64,000 nt of DNA from Solirubrobacter deserti (GCF_027587175.1 NZ_JAPCID010000004.1:1-64000); one strand, 5' to 3'. Shown: positions 24,730 through 34,700, counted from the first letter of the stretch. Numbers and translations: made by a program. Notes: generated by a model not told the origin, from the sequence alone.

Positions 24730-27057
24730 CTACGTCCCGATCAGGGAGCAGAGGAGTGTCAGAGCGGCGTCATCTACCGGATTCCCGCTCCCCGCCAGTG
24801 TTTCGCCGGTCGGCGCGGTGGCCGCGCGAGCGCCCGCCGCGAACCGCGGCCGGGCCTGCGAGGCACGCGCCGCGCTCACCTCGCGCACGCCGGCCGTGAG
24901 CGCCGCCCGCGTGCTGCCCTTGCCGCCCAGCGCCACCGCACGCACACGTCCGCCGCGCACCTCGTAGGCCGCACGGCCGCGGACGACGATCCGCACCTTG
25001 CCGCCCACGCGCCGGCCGACGGGCGGGAGCCCGGACGTACGCCGGCCCTGCGCGGTGCTGCCGACGACCGCCACGCGCCCGTCGTCCCCGAAGACGGCGA
25101 CGTCGGCCGCGCGCGGGTTGCCCGAGCCGTTCACGCACCAGCTCCACGCCCGCTCGCGCTGCTGCGGCTGGCCGGCGCGCGCCAGCACGGTCGTCCACGG
25201 CGCACCGAGCTTGAGCGTGCGCGTGAGGCCCTGTTTGCGTGGCGCGCACCCCGACGGCTTGACGCCGTCGGCGCGTTCCCACATCTCCAGGTAGGCCTCC
25301 GCCCCGTTCCACAGATCCTCGGCGAGGCGCGAACCGCCGACCCGCTTGAGATCCGCCAGCCAGTCCGCGTACTGCCCGTAGGTGGCGACGCCCTCCCGCG
25401 CGTAGTCGAACGTGCGCTGCCCGGTGACCTGGCGGTCGAACGTGACGCCCTCATCCAGGCCCTTGAACGGGTAGCGCAGACCGCTGCCGGGCCCGGGCTG
25501 TGTGGAGAGCCCGCCGAGGTCGGCGCCGTAGCCCCACCCGAAGCGGTACGGCGTCGACCGCGGCCGGTACCGCTCCCACTGCTTGACGTACTCGTCGGCG
25601 CTCGAATGGCCGGGGAACGCGAGCCCGCCGAGCTTCCACAGCCGCGGCCAGTTGCCCGGGTCCATCCAGCCGTGCGGGGAGATCACGCCGCTGTAGCCGC
25701 GCTTCTCCAGCAGGGTGAGCGTGGAATCCACGGCCGCCTGGCTCATGTGGTCGGGGTTGACGATCATCCGCTTGTCCATCAGCGCATTGACCGCGTGCGT
25801 GCCGAGGTCGGTGAGCCCGCGCGTGTTGCAGTGCGGCGCCTTGGGATACAGCGGCGACGGCGGGAGCGTGACGCCGGTCAGCGCGGTGAGCGCCGTGAGC
25901 AGGCCTGGATCAGCGGCGGCGATCGTATTGTCTCGCAGCGGCCCGGTGCACGTCTTCGCGCTCCAGAACGAGCCCGCGCTCACGAGGTTGCCGACGTTGA
26001 TGAGCGTGCCCTGCGCACCCTCGTCGAAGCGCACGCCGGTGAGCGGGTTGTCGTACTTGTTCAGCAGCAGCGCGGAGCGCACGCCCCGCTGGTAGAGGTC
26101 GTCGAGCTCGCGGTCGATCATGGTCCGATCGCACGGCGCCGCCCAGCCGCGGCAGCCGAACGGCTCGGAGACCTCGATCTCCAGCACGACCGCCATCCGC
26201 CCCTGGTTGATCACGCGCCGTGCCGCGTACGGGTCGGTGACGATCTGGAAGAAGCCCTTGCCGGGCCCGCCGGCCTGCGCATCCACGTAGTCCTGCAGGG
26301 CGCGAATGTCGTCGAGCGAGCGCCGCACGGTCGCCATCTCGTCGCAGTCGGTGACCTTCAGCGGCTGCAGCGTGCACAGCACGCGGTTCTCGTTGACGCT
26401 CATCACCATCAACCGCAGCCCGCCCAGCCACGCGCGCTGGACCCAGCGCCAGTACGTGCCCTCACGCGTGAGGTTGTTCGCCTTGGTCTCGGTCAGGAAC
26501 GGGTAGCCGCGCGTGTCGTGCGGCTGGGCCGGGTTGCCGTAGTTGAGGAAGTTCTGGAACACGGCCGTGGTGCCGCCGGGACCCTCGATGGCCGCGCAGT
26601 CGGGCAGCGCATTCGTGATCCCGAACGCGTCCCACGGCTTGCCGCAGTGGAAGCGCCCGCCGAAGTACTCGTACGTCATCCAGTGCATGTGACCGTCGAT
26701 CACGCCGCCGACGCGACCGAACTCGGTCGCGCCCCTGGTCGGCGTGCCGGTGGCGTTGAGCGGCGCCTCGGGGAAGTCCGCGCAGCCGGTTGCGGGCGCT
26801 ATGCGCGCCGCCAGCTCGTCGGTCAGCTCCCAGTCGGCGGGTGCGGCGCTGATGCCGGACGGCGTGACGTAGGTGCCGTCCGGCCGGTAGAGCAGGTAGC
26901 GACCGAGCGCGGTGGCCTGCATGCGCACCTGCTCGGCGCCCGCGAGCCCGGCGACGGCGTAGCACCCGCCCGCGTACGCGTAACGGTCCGTCGCGCCGTT
27001 CGCCGGCGCGACGCACACGCACACGATCAAGGCCGCGAGCGCCGCCGCTCTCCTCAC
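24730..27057 (-). CDS. Secreted amidohydrolase/membrane-dipeptidase-like metal hydrolase
   Basis: 775 residues with a Sec signal peptide (MRRAAALAALIVCVCVAPAN). The catalytic barrel (about 110-620) carries a set of candidate metal ligands in family order: HMH (His123, His125), VVLEIEVSE (Glu), IVNPDHMS (His), VISPHGW (His) and YGADLGG (Asp). This recalls membrane dipeptidase (M19) and other amidohydrolase-superfamily enzymes, though the region is much longer than in those enzymes. Several Cys pairs suggest disulfides. After residue ~640 there is a SmpA-like domain (LKLGAPWTTVLARAGQP). The GTG start overlaps the stop of the NmrA-type gene (GTGA), placing it third in the ECF41 operon. Substrate unknown. 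Confidence 0.65.
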   Translation of the reverse strand: MRRAAALAALIVCVCVAPANGATDRYAYAGGCYAVAGLAGAEQVRMQATALGRYLLYRPDGTYVTPSGISAAPADWELTDELAARIAPATGCADFPEAPLNATGTPTRGATEFGRVGGVIDGHMHWMTYEYFGGRFHCGKPWDAFGITNALPDCAAIEGPGGTTAVFQNFLNYGNPAQPHDTRGYPFLTETKANNLTREGTYWRWVQRAWLGGLRLMVMSVNENRVLCTLQPLKVTDCDEMATVRRSLDDIRALQDYVDAQAGGPGKGFFQIVTDPYAARRVINQGRMAVVLEIEVSEPFGCRGWAAPCDRTMIDRELDDLYQRGVRSALLLNKYDNPLTGVRFDEGAQGTLINVGNLVSAGSFWSAKTCTGPLRDNTIAAADPGLLTALTALTGVTLPPSPLYPKAPHCNTRGLTDLGTHAVNALMDKRMIVNPDHMSQAAVDSTLTLLEKRGYSGVISPHGWMDPGNWPRLWKLGGLAFPGHSSADEYVKQWERYRPRSTPYRFGWGYGADLGGLSTQPGPGSGLRYPFKGLDEGVTFDRQVTGQRTFDYAREGVATYGQYADWLADLKRVGGSRLAEDLWNGAEAYLEMWERADGVKPSGCAPRKQGLTRTLKLGAPWTTVLARAGQPQQRERAWSWCVNGSGNPRAADVAVFGDDGRVAVVGSTAQGRRTSGLPPVGRRVGGKVRIVVRGRAAYEVRGGRVRAVALGGKGSTRAALTAGVREVSAARASQARPRFAAGARAATAPTGETLAGSGNPVDDAALTLLCSLIGT

Positions 27058-27794
27058 CCGCGCAACGCTACACCCACCCAATCGGCGAAGCGCTGCTCGC
27101 CGAGCCACGCGTTCTCGCCCGCGGTGAGCGTCGTGTCGTCGACGTCCGCGCCGAAGTAGCCGACGGCCGGGTCGGACACCACGTCGGCGTCCGGCACCGC
27201 CATCCGCACGGCCTCGTCGAGGCCGAGCCTGTCCGGCCCGGCGATCTCGACCGCCCCGACCGGCTCGCCCACCGCGACGCGCGTGACGAAGTCCGCCACG
27301 TCGTCGGCCGCGATCGGCTGGAAGTGCGCGGGGCTGACGTGCACCTTGCCGTCCTCGCCCTTGGACGCGTCGGCGATCCACGGCACGAACTCGAAGAACT
27401 GGGTCGCGTGCAGGATCGAGTACCGGACCCCGCTCGCGACGATCAAGTCCTCCTGGGCGACCTTCGCCCGCATGTAGCCGCTGCCGGGCATCTCGCGCGA
27501 GCCGACGACCGAAAGCGCGACGTGATGCTTGACGCCCAGCTCGACCTCCGCCGCGAGCTGGTTGCGCGTCGAGGTGGTGAAGAAGTCCAGGGACGCCTGG
27601 TCCTCCCAGTCGGGCGCGTTGGTGACGTCGACGACGACGTCCGCGCCGACCAGCACCTCGCGCAATCCCTCGCCGGTGAGGGTGTTCACGCCGGTCCGCG
27701 GCGACGCCGCGACGGCCTCGTGGCCCTGCTCGCTCAGGCGGGCGACGACCTTGGAGCCGATCTGCCCCGTACCACCGATGATCACGATCTTCAT
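27054..27794 (-). CDS. NAD(P)H-binding NmrA-type SDR family oxidoreductase
   Basis: 246 residues, atypical short-chain dehydrogenase. The nucleotide motif is GGTGQIGSKV (8-17), the extended-family GxxGxxG, and there is a YSILHATQFFEFVPW segment characteristic of NmrA/HSCARG-like proteins. The classic YxxxK catalytic pair is not evident, so it may be a redox sensor or epimerase-like enzyme. It lies 23 bp downstream of an ECF41 sigma factor gene; ECF41 genes are known to be paired with a carboxymuconolactone decarboxylase, an oxidoreductase or an epimerase (COE proteins), which this fits. Its stop overlaps the start of the secreted hydrolase gene. Confidence 0.8.
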   Translation of the reverse strand: MKIVIIGGTGQIGSKVVARLSEQGHEAVAASPRTGVNTLTGEGLREVLVGADVVVDVTNAPDWEDQASLDFFTTSTRNQLAAEVELGVKHHVALSVVGSREMPGSGYMRAKVAQEDLIVASGVRYSILHATQFFEFVPWIADASKGEDGKVHVSPAHFQPIAADDVADFVTRVAVGEPVGAVEIAGPDRLGLDEAVRMAVPDADVVSDPAVGYFGADVDDTTLTAGENAWLGEQRFADWVGVALRG

Positions 27795-27803
27795 GTCAGC
27801 TCA

Positions 27804-27819
27804 GACCGGGGACCCGGTC
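27804..27819. promoter_or_regulatory. GC-rich hairpin between ECF41 and NmrA-type genes
   Basis: Perfect inverted repeat gaccggg-ga-cccggtc with 7-bp arms, overlapping the sigma-factor stop codon and lying 9 bp before the next start codon. It could attenuate or uncouple translation of the downstream gene, or be part of an ECF-dependent promoter. No T run follows. Confidence 0.4.
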
Positions 27820-28681
27820 AGCGCGTGACAGGGAGTTTCTCCGGGTTCGCCTGGAAGAAGATCTGGGCCACGCCGCCGTCCTCCGACGGGTTGATCGACG
27901 CCACCACGATCGGCTCGCCGTCGCGGTGGACGTACAGCGCGGGCCGGCCGTTCGCGTCGAGCCCGTCGAAGCTCGCGCCGACCCAGAACTTGCCCGCCAG
28001 CCCGACGAGCGCCTTCGCGACGCGTTCGCGGCCCATGATCGGCTTGCGCGCCGCGTTGACGAGCCCGCCGCCGTCGGCGTACGTGACGACGTCCTCGGCC
28101 AGCAGCCGCTCGAGCGCGGCGACGTCGCCGGCCTGCGCGGCGGCGACGATCGCGTTCAGCAGCCGCCGGTGCGTGGCCGCGTCCGCCTTGGCCCGGCGCC
28201 CGCCCGCGAGCTTCTTGCGCGCCCGCGCGGCGAGCTGGCGCGCGTTCGCCTCGGTCAGTTGCAACGTGTCCGCGATCTCCCGGTAGGAGTAGTCGAAGGC
28301 CTCGTGCAGCACGTAGCTCGCCCGCTCGGCCGGCGACAGCTTCTCCAGCAGCATCAGCACGCCGACCTCGAGCGCCTCGCCGTTGAGCGCGCCCAGCGCA
28401 GGATCGGCGCTCGTGTCCACGGGCTCGGGCAGCCACGGCCCGATGTACGTCTCGCGCCGCGCCCGCGCCGACTGCGCCTCGTTGATCGCCAGCCGCGTGA
28501 CCGTCGTGGCCAGAAACGCCGCCGGCTCGCGCACGGCGCTGCGGTCCGTGCCCTGCCAGCGCAGCCACGCCTCCTGCACGAGCTCCTGGGCCTCCTGCCG
28601 GCTGCCGAGCATCCGGTACGCGATGCCGAACAGCCGCGGCCTCGCCGCCTCGAACACGTCGATGTCGGCGGCGGAGACCAC
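27818..28681 (-). CDS. sigJ: ECF41-type RNA polymerase sigma factor (SigJ-like)
   Basis: 287 residues. Sigma-70 region 2 (FGIAYRMLGSRQEAQELVQEAWLRW) and region 4 (HEAFDYSYREIADTLQL) are followed by a SnoaL-like C-terminal domain. Three ECF41 signatures are visible: WLPEP after region 2, DGGG in the C-terminal domain (YADGGGLV), and a terminal NPEKL corresponding to NPDKL. In ECF41 the fused domain modulates activity in place of an anti-sigma factor; no anti-sigma gene is nearby. GTG 28681 was chosen over GTG 28717 because TACCAT sits 8 nt upstream (28695..28690) and the shorter start matches the usual N-terminus. The downstream NmrA-type gene is probably part of its regulon. Confidence 0.88.
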   Translation of the reverse strand: MVSAADIDVFEAARPRLFGIAYRMLGSRQEAQELVQEAWLRWQGTDRSAVREPAAFLATTVTRLAINEAQSARARRETYIGPWLPEPVDTSADPALGALNGEALEVGVLMLLEKLSPAERASYVLHEAFDYSYREIADTLQLTEANARQLAARARKKLAGGRRAKADAATHRRLLNAIVAAAQAGDVAALERLLAEDVVTYADGGGLVNAARKPIMGRERVAKALVGLAGKFWVGASFDGLDANGRPALYVHRDGEPIVVASINPSEDGGVAQIFFQANPEKLPVTR

Positions 28682-28739
28682 GGCTGTCGATGGTACGGCG
28701 GGCGGACTCCGCCGCACGAGCGGCGTCGGTCGCGGCCGG

Positions 28740-29339
28740 TCAGGCGGCTTGCGCCACCGCCCGTGCCGTCCACAGGGCGTCGATCGCGGCTTCGGCCTCG
28801 GCGCGGCTCTGGTGGGCGAGCGGGATCAGCTCGGCCATCGCCGGCGTGCTGTGGGCGAGCGTCAGCTCGGCGGTGATGAAGCGCGGCTCGAGCCCGGTCA
28901 GCCCGATGCCGTGCGGCAGCCACGCCTCCGCGTGGTCCCAGCCTTCGCGCGGCGTGCCCTTGCCGTAGCCGCCGCCGCGGGAGGCGGTGACGACGAAGTC
29001 CTTGCCCGTGAGGAACGGCTCGCGCGTGTCGGCGTCGAACGCGATGCCCGGAACGATCAGGTGATCGACCCAGGCCTTGACGTGGCTAGGCGCGCCGAAG
29101 TTGTACAGCGGCAGGCCGAACACGATCGTGTCGGCGGCCTTGATCTCGTCCAGCAGCTCGTGGCAAAGGTCGGTGACGGCGAAGCTCAGCCGGTGGGGCG
29201 GCGGGGTCTCGGCCAAGTCGCGGTACGTGACCGTCCCTTCGGGATGTGCGGCGCGCCAGCGCTGTGCGGCGCGAGCACTCAGGGCGCGGCTGACCGACTG
29301 CTCGCCCTGGATGGACGAGTCGATGTGGAGCAGGTGCAT
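28740..29339 (-). CDS. azoR: FMN-dependent NADH-azoreductase
   Basis: 199-residue flavodoxin-like FMN oxidoreductase. It has the AzoR-type N-terminus MHLLHIDSSIQGEQSVSRAL (phosphate-binding SSxxGxxSxS), the PLYNFGAPSHVKAWVDHL segment, and SRGGGYGKGTP near the FMN. Such enzymes reduce quinones and azo compounds by two electrons using NAD(P)H, usually for detoxification. Its ATG is preceded by ggagag 7 nt upstream, a ribosome site. The MarR-family gene is divergent across 54 bp, a common arrangement for quinone-responsive regulation of this enzyme family. Confidence 0.88.
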   Translation of the reverse strand: MHLLHIDSSIQGEQSVSRALSARAAQRWRAAHPEGTVTYRDLAETPPPHRLSFAVTDLCHELLDEIKAADTIVFGLPLYNFGAPSHVKAWVDHLIVPGIAFDADTREPFLTGKDFVVTASRGGGYGKGTPREGWDHAEAWLPHGIGLTGLEPRFITAELTLAHSTPAMAELIPLAHQSRAEAEAAIDALWTARAVAQAA

Positions 29340-29393
29340 GGATTGACTCTCCGTAGATCGTTTGTGTTACGTCAATCATCTACGTTGTACCAC
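29340..29393. promoter_or_regulatory. azoR / marR divergent promoter region
   Basis: AT-richer than its surroundings. TACGTT at 29381-29386 lies 7 nt before GTG 29394 (leaderless MarR gene). An interrupted inverted repeat gtagat/atctac brackets the middle (about 29353-29383), and a repeated tacgt motif occurs twice. These are plausible MarR operator elements, but the arms are short. Confidence 0.4.
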
Positions 29394-29888
29394 GTGTCGT
29401 CTTCCGCGCCTAGACTTGTGCTCATCAGCGCACTGCCCGTCATCGACCAGCCCGCCCGTCGCGTCGGAGCGCTGCTCGAGCACGTGAATCGCCAGCTGCG
29501 CCAGCACTCGGTGCCCGCGCTGGAGACGCTCGGCGTGCGGCCACGGCATGTGCTCGCGCTCACCGTGCTGCGCGATACGGGCGGCAGCTCGCAGGCCGAC
29601 CTCGCCGGTCTGCTGCAGATGGACCGCACGAACCTCGTCGGGCTCCTCAACGAGCTGGAGACCGAGGGCTGGGTCGAGCGCCGGCGCTCACCCGAGGACC
29701 GCAGGCGCCACCTGGTCGAGCTGACGGCCGCGGGTGGCGAGCTGCTCAGCCGCATCGACTTCGCGCTCGCGGCGATCGAGGATCACGTGCTGTCCGCGCT
29801 CGACGCGGCGCAACGCGAGCAGCTCTACGAGTTGCTGCGCCAGGCGGCGAACCTCGAAGCGGCCTGTACCGAGTCGCCCGACTGCTGA
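29394..29888 (+). CDS. MarR family transcriptional regulator
   Basis: 164 residues. Winged helix-turn-helix with the recognition region SSQADLAGLLQMDRTNLVGLLNELE and the wing WVERRRSPEDRRRHLVELT, both typical of MarR. It probably represses the divergent azoreductase gene and responds to phenolic or quinone compounds; this is inferred from gene arrangement. GTG 29394 was chosen from the TACGTT -10 element 7 nt upstream. A later in-frame GTG (29418) would trim 8 residues. Cys residues occur only at the extreme C-terminus (ACTESPDC), which could matter for redox sensing, but this is speculative. Confidence 0.85.
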   Translation: MSSSAPRLVLISALPVIDQPARRVGALLEHVNRQLRQHSVPALETLGVRPRHVLALTVLRDTGGSSQADLAGLLQMDRTNLVGLLNELETEGWVERRRSPEDRRRHLVELTAAGGELLSRIDFALAAIEDHVLSALDAAQREQLYELLRQAANLEAACTESPDC

Positions 29889-29915
29889 TCGGGGTCCGGC
29901 TCAGGGAGCACCCTG

Positions 29916-31742
29916 ATGGCAACGGCGCAGGGCTGCGGGAGGCTGCGAGACATGCTCCTGCGCCGTCTGCTTGTACCTGTGCTCCTGTGTTCCCCACTTG
30001 TCCTGGCCGCGCCCGCGGCCGCCGCCGAGGTGTGCGTGGCCACCACGACGCCCTGCCCGGTCCACAACGCCGCGACGCTGGCCGCCGCGCTGGACGCCGC
30101 CGAGGCTCTGCCCGGGGACGACACCGTGCGCGTCGGGCCCGGGACGCACACCGGCCCGTTCAGCTACGGCGGCGGTGGCGCGCTCACGCTCGTGGGCGAG
30201 GGCATCGGGACGACCGTGCTCGACAGCACCACCAACCAGGTCCTCGGCGGCATCGGCACGGCCGTGACGGTGCGCGACCTCACCGTGCGCGCGTCCGACG
30301 CCGCCGCATCCACCGGCGTGAACCTGGCCGGCGGCACGCTCGAGCGCGTCCGCGTGGAGGGCGGCCAGCGTGCGGTGCTCGTGGCGGGCGGCGGGACGCT
30401 CAGCGAGGTCGAGATCGACACGCGCGCCGGCACCGCGCTGCGCGTCAACGGCGGCACGCCGACGATCCGCCGCTCCCGCATCGTCGGCGGCGTCTACACG
30501 GCCGACGAGGATCTCACGATGGTCGACACGCGCGTGGAACGCGACGGGATCGACGGCGGCGGCCCCTCCGCGAGCGTCACCCTGCGCAACGTGCTGATCG
30601 CGGTCGACGGGCCGCAGGAACCCGGGCTGCGCCTCGGCAACGGCGCGATCGACGCCGACCACGTCACGGTCGTGCACCGCGGCGGCGCCGCGCCCGGGAC
30701 GCCCGGCGTGCACGCCGCGCCGGGAGCCACGATCACGCTCGAGAGCTCGATCGTCAGCGGCTTCCCCGTGAGCCTGAAGCGGGAGGCGAGCAACGACCCG
30801 GTCGGGACCACCGACCTGTTCGTACGGCGCTCCAGCTACGCGTTCGACCGCGTCGTCGACGTGCCAGGGACGAGCGGCGGCGTCAGCGAGCTCGGGCCGG
30901 GCAACGTGGACGCCGAGAGCGGCTTCGTCGGCGCCGGCGACTTCCGCCTACGCGGGGACGCGGCGCAGGTCGACCGCGGCATGCTGACCGGCATCACGGC
31001 GCTGGAGCTCGGCGGCTTCGCGCGCACGGTCGACGGCGACGGCGACGGCGAGGCCCACACCGACATGGGCGCATTCGAGTACCGGCGGCTCGCGCCGGTG
31101 GTGACGCTGCAGGCGCCCGCGACGGCGCTCGCCGGCCAGCCCGTCGCGCTCGCGGCCACGGCGAGCGATCCCGACGGTGACCCGCTCGAGTACGCGTGGT
31201 CGTTCGGGGCCACCGGCGCGACCACGACGCACGCCTTCGCCGCGGGCACGCAGCTCGTCACGGTGACCGTCACCGACGCGGGCGGGCGCACGGCCACGGC
31301 ATCTGCGGTGGTCGACGTGGCCGCGCCCGCGCCGGTCCCGACGCCGCTTCCGGACGCCGGCGGCACGCCGACCGGTCCCTCCGGGCCGCCGGCGGACACG
31401 ACCAAGCCCGCGCTCACGAAGCTGAAGGTGGCCAAGCGCCGCTTCACGCCGAGCACGACCAAGCCAGCGCGCGCGGCCGGCGGCGAGCTGCGGCTCACGC
31501 TGTCCGAACCCGCGCGGGTCACGCTGCGGCTCGAGCGCAAGCGGGGCAAGCGCTGGGTCGCCGCGCCCGGCTCGCGGTCGCTGGACCTGCCCGCCGGGAC
31601 GTCGGCGGTGCGCTTCCGCGGCGGCCTCGGCCGGCGGCTCACCGCCGGCCGCTACCGCCTCGTCGCGACGCCCGTCGACGCCGCAGGTCACCGCGGCGCG
31701 ACGAAGCGTCTCGACTTCACCGTGGTTCACCCGAGGGCATAG
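29916..31742 (+). CDS. Secreted right-handed beta-helix protein with PKD domain
   Basis: 608 residues. A signal peptide (LLRRLLVPVLLCSPLVLAAPAAA) precedes a parallel beta-helix region (~50-390) with short repeating strands (GTHTGPFSYGGGGALTLVG..., LTVRASDAAASTGVNL). A PKD-like domain (~395-475: LAGQPVALAATASDPDGDPL, YAWSFGATG) follows, then a Pro-rich linker and a C-terminal Ig-like domain (~500-608). The fold suggests carbohydrate binding or a lyase, but no catalytic residues can be assigned. Start: ATG 29916 (AGGGAG upstream) or ATG 29952 (GGGAGG upstream). The second gives a tidier signal peptide. Its 3' end overlaps the rhamnosidase gene by 16 bp on the opposite strand. Confidence 0.72.
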   Translation: MATAQGCGRLRDMLLRRLLVPVLLCSPLVLAAPAAAAEVCVATTTPCPVHNAATLAAALDAAEALPGDDTVRVGPGTHTGPFSYGGGGALTLVGEGIGTTVLDSTTNQVLGGIGTAVTVRDLTVRASDAAASTGVNLAGGTLERVRVEGGQRAVLVAGGGTLSEVEIDTRAGTALRVNGGTPTIRRSRIVGGVYTADEDLTMVDTRVERDGIDGGGPSASVTLRNVLIAVDGPQEPGLRLGNGAIDADHVTVVHRGGAAPGTPGVHAAPGATITLESSIVSGFPVSLKREASNDPVGTTDLFVRRSSYAFDRVVDVPGTSGGVSELGPGNVDAESGFVGAGDFRLRGDAAQVDRGMLTGITALELGGFARTVDGDGDGEAHTDMGAFEYRRLAPVVTLQAPATALAGQPVALAATASDPDGDPLEYAWSFGATGATTTHAFAAGTQLVTVTVTDAGGRTATASAVVDVAAPAPVPTPLPDAGGTPTGPSGPPADTTKPALTKLKVAKRRFTPSTTKPARAAGGELRLTLSEPARVTLRLERKRGKRWVAAPGSRSLDLPAGTSAVRFRGGLGRRLTAGRYRLVATPVDAAGHRGATKRLDFTVVHPRA

Positions 31743-34700
31743 CTCCACACGTCGGCGATCGACGGGTCGTAGAACGCCGGGTCGTCCTGGTTCTCGAACT
31801 TGACCCGGACGCGGTCGTCGGAGGCGAGCGAGGCGGGGACGACGAACTCGTAGGTCTCCGTGCCGGCGCCGCCCTTGGAGAACTGGCGCAGCTTGACCTG
31901 CTGGCCGTCGACGTAGACCTTGTAGCGCTTGGTCTGCGCGCGGTCGTAGGTCTCGGTCACGCGCACCACGAACGCGCTGCCCGGGGTGACCGCGAGGTCG
32001 AACTCGAACCACGAGAACGGGGTCAGGTGACCGGCGTAGCGGCGCGTGAGCCCGGCCTCGGTGTTCGTGCCCGAGGACGGCGCGGCGGTGAGCCCGTGTG
32101 CCTGCTCGGACACGCTGTTGCCGAGGTCGATGCGGTCGAACGCGGCCGGGAGCGGCGCGAGCTCGACCCGCAGCGTCGTCGAGCCGGCCGCGCCCCGGAA
32201 CGTGCTCGTCAGCGGGACGTCGCTCGCCGCCTGCTCAGCGTCGCGCGGGACGGCGACGGTCGTGGTCACCGTCAGCTCGCCGCCCGCGGGGACCGTGACC
32301 GTCTGCGCGGCGGGTGCGGTCCAGCCGCTCGGGACGCCGATCGTCAGCGCGTCGGTCGCCGCCGTGCGGCCCTCGTTGCGCAAGACCGTCGTGACCGTCG
32401 CGTCCTGCCCCGGCCGCACGGGCGCGGCGGTCATCGACACCACCGACAGCGCCGAGACGACCTGCAGCTTCACCGGCACGCGGAAGTGCAGGTCGGCACC
32501 GGCGTAGGTGTAGGACACGTGCGCGCTCGCGGCGACCGCGCCCGGCGGCTGGTCCGCGGGCACGGTCAGCGCGAAGCGCGCCGAAGCGCTGCCGCGCGGA
32601 CGCAGCGAGCGGGACAGCGTGGCGCCGTCCGGTGGCTCCACGCCCCAGCCGTCCACGCCGCCGAACCATCCGACCACGTTGTCCACCGTCGCCCGGGCGC
32701 CGTTCACCAGCGAGACGGTCCCGGTGAGCGGGTCGCCGGGCCGCGCGGGCGCCGGAGTGAACGCGCCGGTGAGCTGCAGGTCGAGCAGGTCGGACACCGC
32801 CGCGCCGAGCGCGTCGTCGATGGCGTGGACGGGGGAGTCCACGCCCTGCGAGAGGTCGCGGTCCGCGCGGGCCAGCGCCTTCGCCGCGGCCTCGACGTTC
32901 CCCGACCGCAGCTGCTTGAGCGCCTTCAGCGCCTGCTCACGCGCCGACGCGAGCACGGGCCGCTCGTCCGGCTCGACCACGGCGGCGTCGATGCGCTCGA
33001 TCGCCGTGCCGACGAGCGCCATCTGCTCATCGGCGACGAACGTGTAGCGGCCGGAGCCGACCGTCACCCGCACGGCGTCCCCGACGTCGACGCCGTCGAC
33101 CGGCTCGCCGCCCTCGGTCACCGCGTGCACGTTCTCCGCGGGCACGAGCACCGTCGCCCGCGCGCCCACCGGCACGTCCACGCGCAGCTCCAGGGTGCGG
33201 CCGCGGTTGCGCCAGTCGCTCGTGACCGGGCCGTACGGCGTGCGGGTGGTCGCCCGCGCCCACTCCATCGAGCCGGTCACGGCGGGGGCGATCGTCAGGT
33301 CGCGATACCCAGTCGTCTCCGACGCCTGGATGCCGCCGACGTGGTGGAAGAACCAGTCGTCGACGGTGCCCAGGAAGTAGTGCCCGTACGAGCGGGCGTC
33401 GGTCGACCAGTGCTCCCACATCGAGGTCGCGCCGCTGGAGATCATGTAGCCCCAGCTCGGGTACTTGGTCTGCGTCGCGAGCGTGTAGGCGAGGTCGGCG
33501 TAGCCGTTCTGCGTGAGTACCGGCAGCAGGTACTTGGTGCCGAGCACGCCGGTGTTGAGCGTGTCGCCCTTCGCGCGCACGTCGGCGGCGATGCTGTCCA
33601 CCACGCCCTGCTTGGCCGTCTCCGGCACGAGGCCGAAGGCGACGGCGAGCACGTTGTGCGTCTGCCGGTACCCGCGGTCGCCGGAGCCCTGGTAGAAGCC
33701 GTCGACGAGGAAGCGCGCGTTGAACGCGGCGCGCACCGTGTCGGCGCGGGCGGCGAAGTGCGCGGCGTCCTGCGGCCTGTCGAGCAGCCGCGCGCTGCCC
33801 TCCATCGACCTGAGCATCGCGTACAGGTACGCGGTCGCCGACACGCGCAGGTCCTCGGGCGCGTTGCCACCGGCCGGGCTGGCCTCGGGGCTCACCCAAT
33901 CGCCGAGCCGCGCGTTGTTGACGATCCCGCCCGTGCTGGTGTCGAACTCGAGGTCGACGTACTTCTTCATGCCGTCGTAGAGCTCGCTGAGCGGGCGCTT
34001 GTCGCCGCCGTACTGGAGCAGCCAGCGCGGGATCATCACGTACGCCGAGTGCCACGGCGGCGCGATGCCCCACACGCCCCAGTCGCCGCTCGACGGCGCG
34101 ATCACCAGCGGGCGGCCGTTGGCCTCGCGCGTCTCGTGGACGTCGCGCATCCACTTGGCGAACAGCTCGTGCGTGTCGAGGTTGAGCATGAACATCTCGG
34201 CGCCGACCGCCGCGTCGCCCGTCCAGCCGTTCTTCTCGAACATCGGCGTGTCGGTCGGGATGCCGTGCAGGTTGTTGCGCATCGTGTCGACGACCGCGCG
34301 GTGCGTGCGGTTCATGATCTCGCTCGAGCTCTCGAACGAGCCGTTGGCCGCGATGTCGGTGTGCACGGCCTTGGCGGTGAACGCCGACAGCGGCGGAGCG
34401 CTGTCGCCCGGCCAGCCCGTGACCTCGATGTACTGGAAGCCCTTGTAGGAGAAGCGCGGCGCCCAGCGCTCGATCCGGCCGGTGCCGGCGAGAATGAAGC
34501 GGTCGGTCTGGAAGCCGGCCTGGAAGCCGCCGTTGTTGGAGAAGTTCACGCGGCCGTTGGCGAGCAGCTTCTCGCCGGCCTGGGCGCGGATCGTCGTACC
34601 CGCGGGACCCTGGACGGCGTACTCGACCCAACCGGCGAGCACGCGCGGGAACTTGACGACGTAGACGCCGTCCGCCGGCTCGGTGATCTCGGTCGCCGGC

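Noticed and set aside
27054-27794. Classical SDR dehydrogenase
   Set aside because: No YxxxK pair in the expected place; the atypical NmrA-like assignment fits better.
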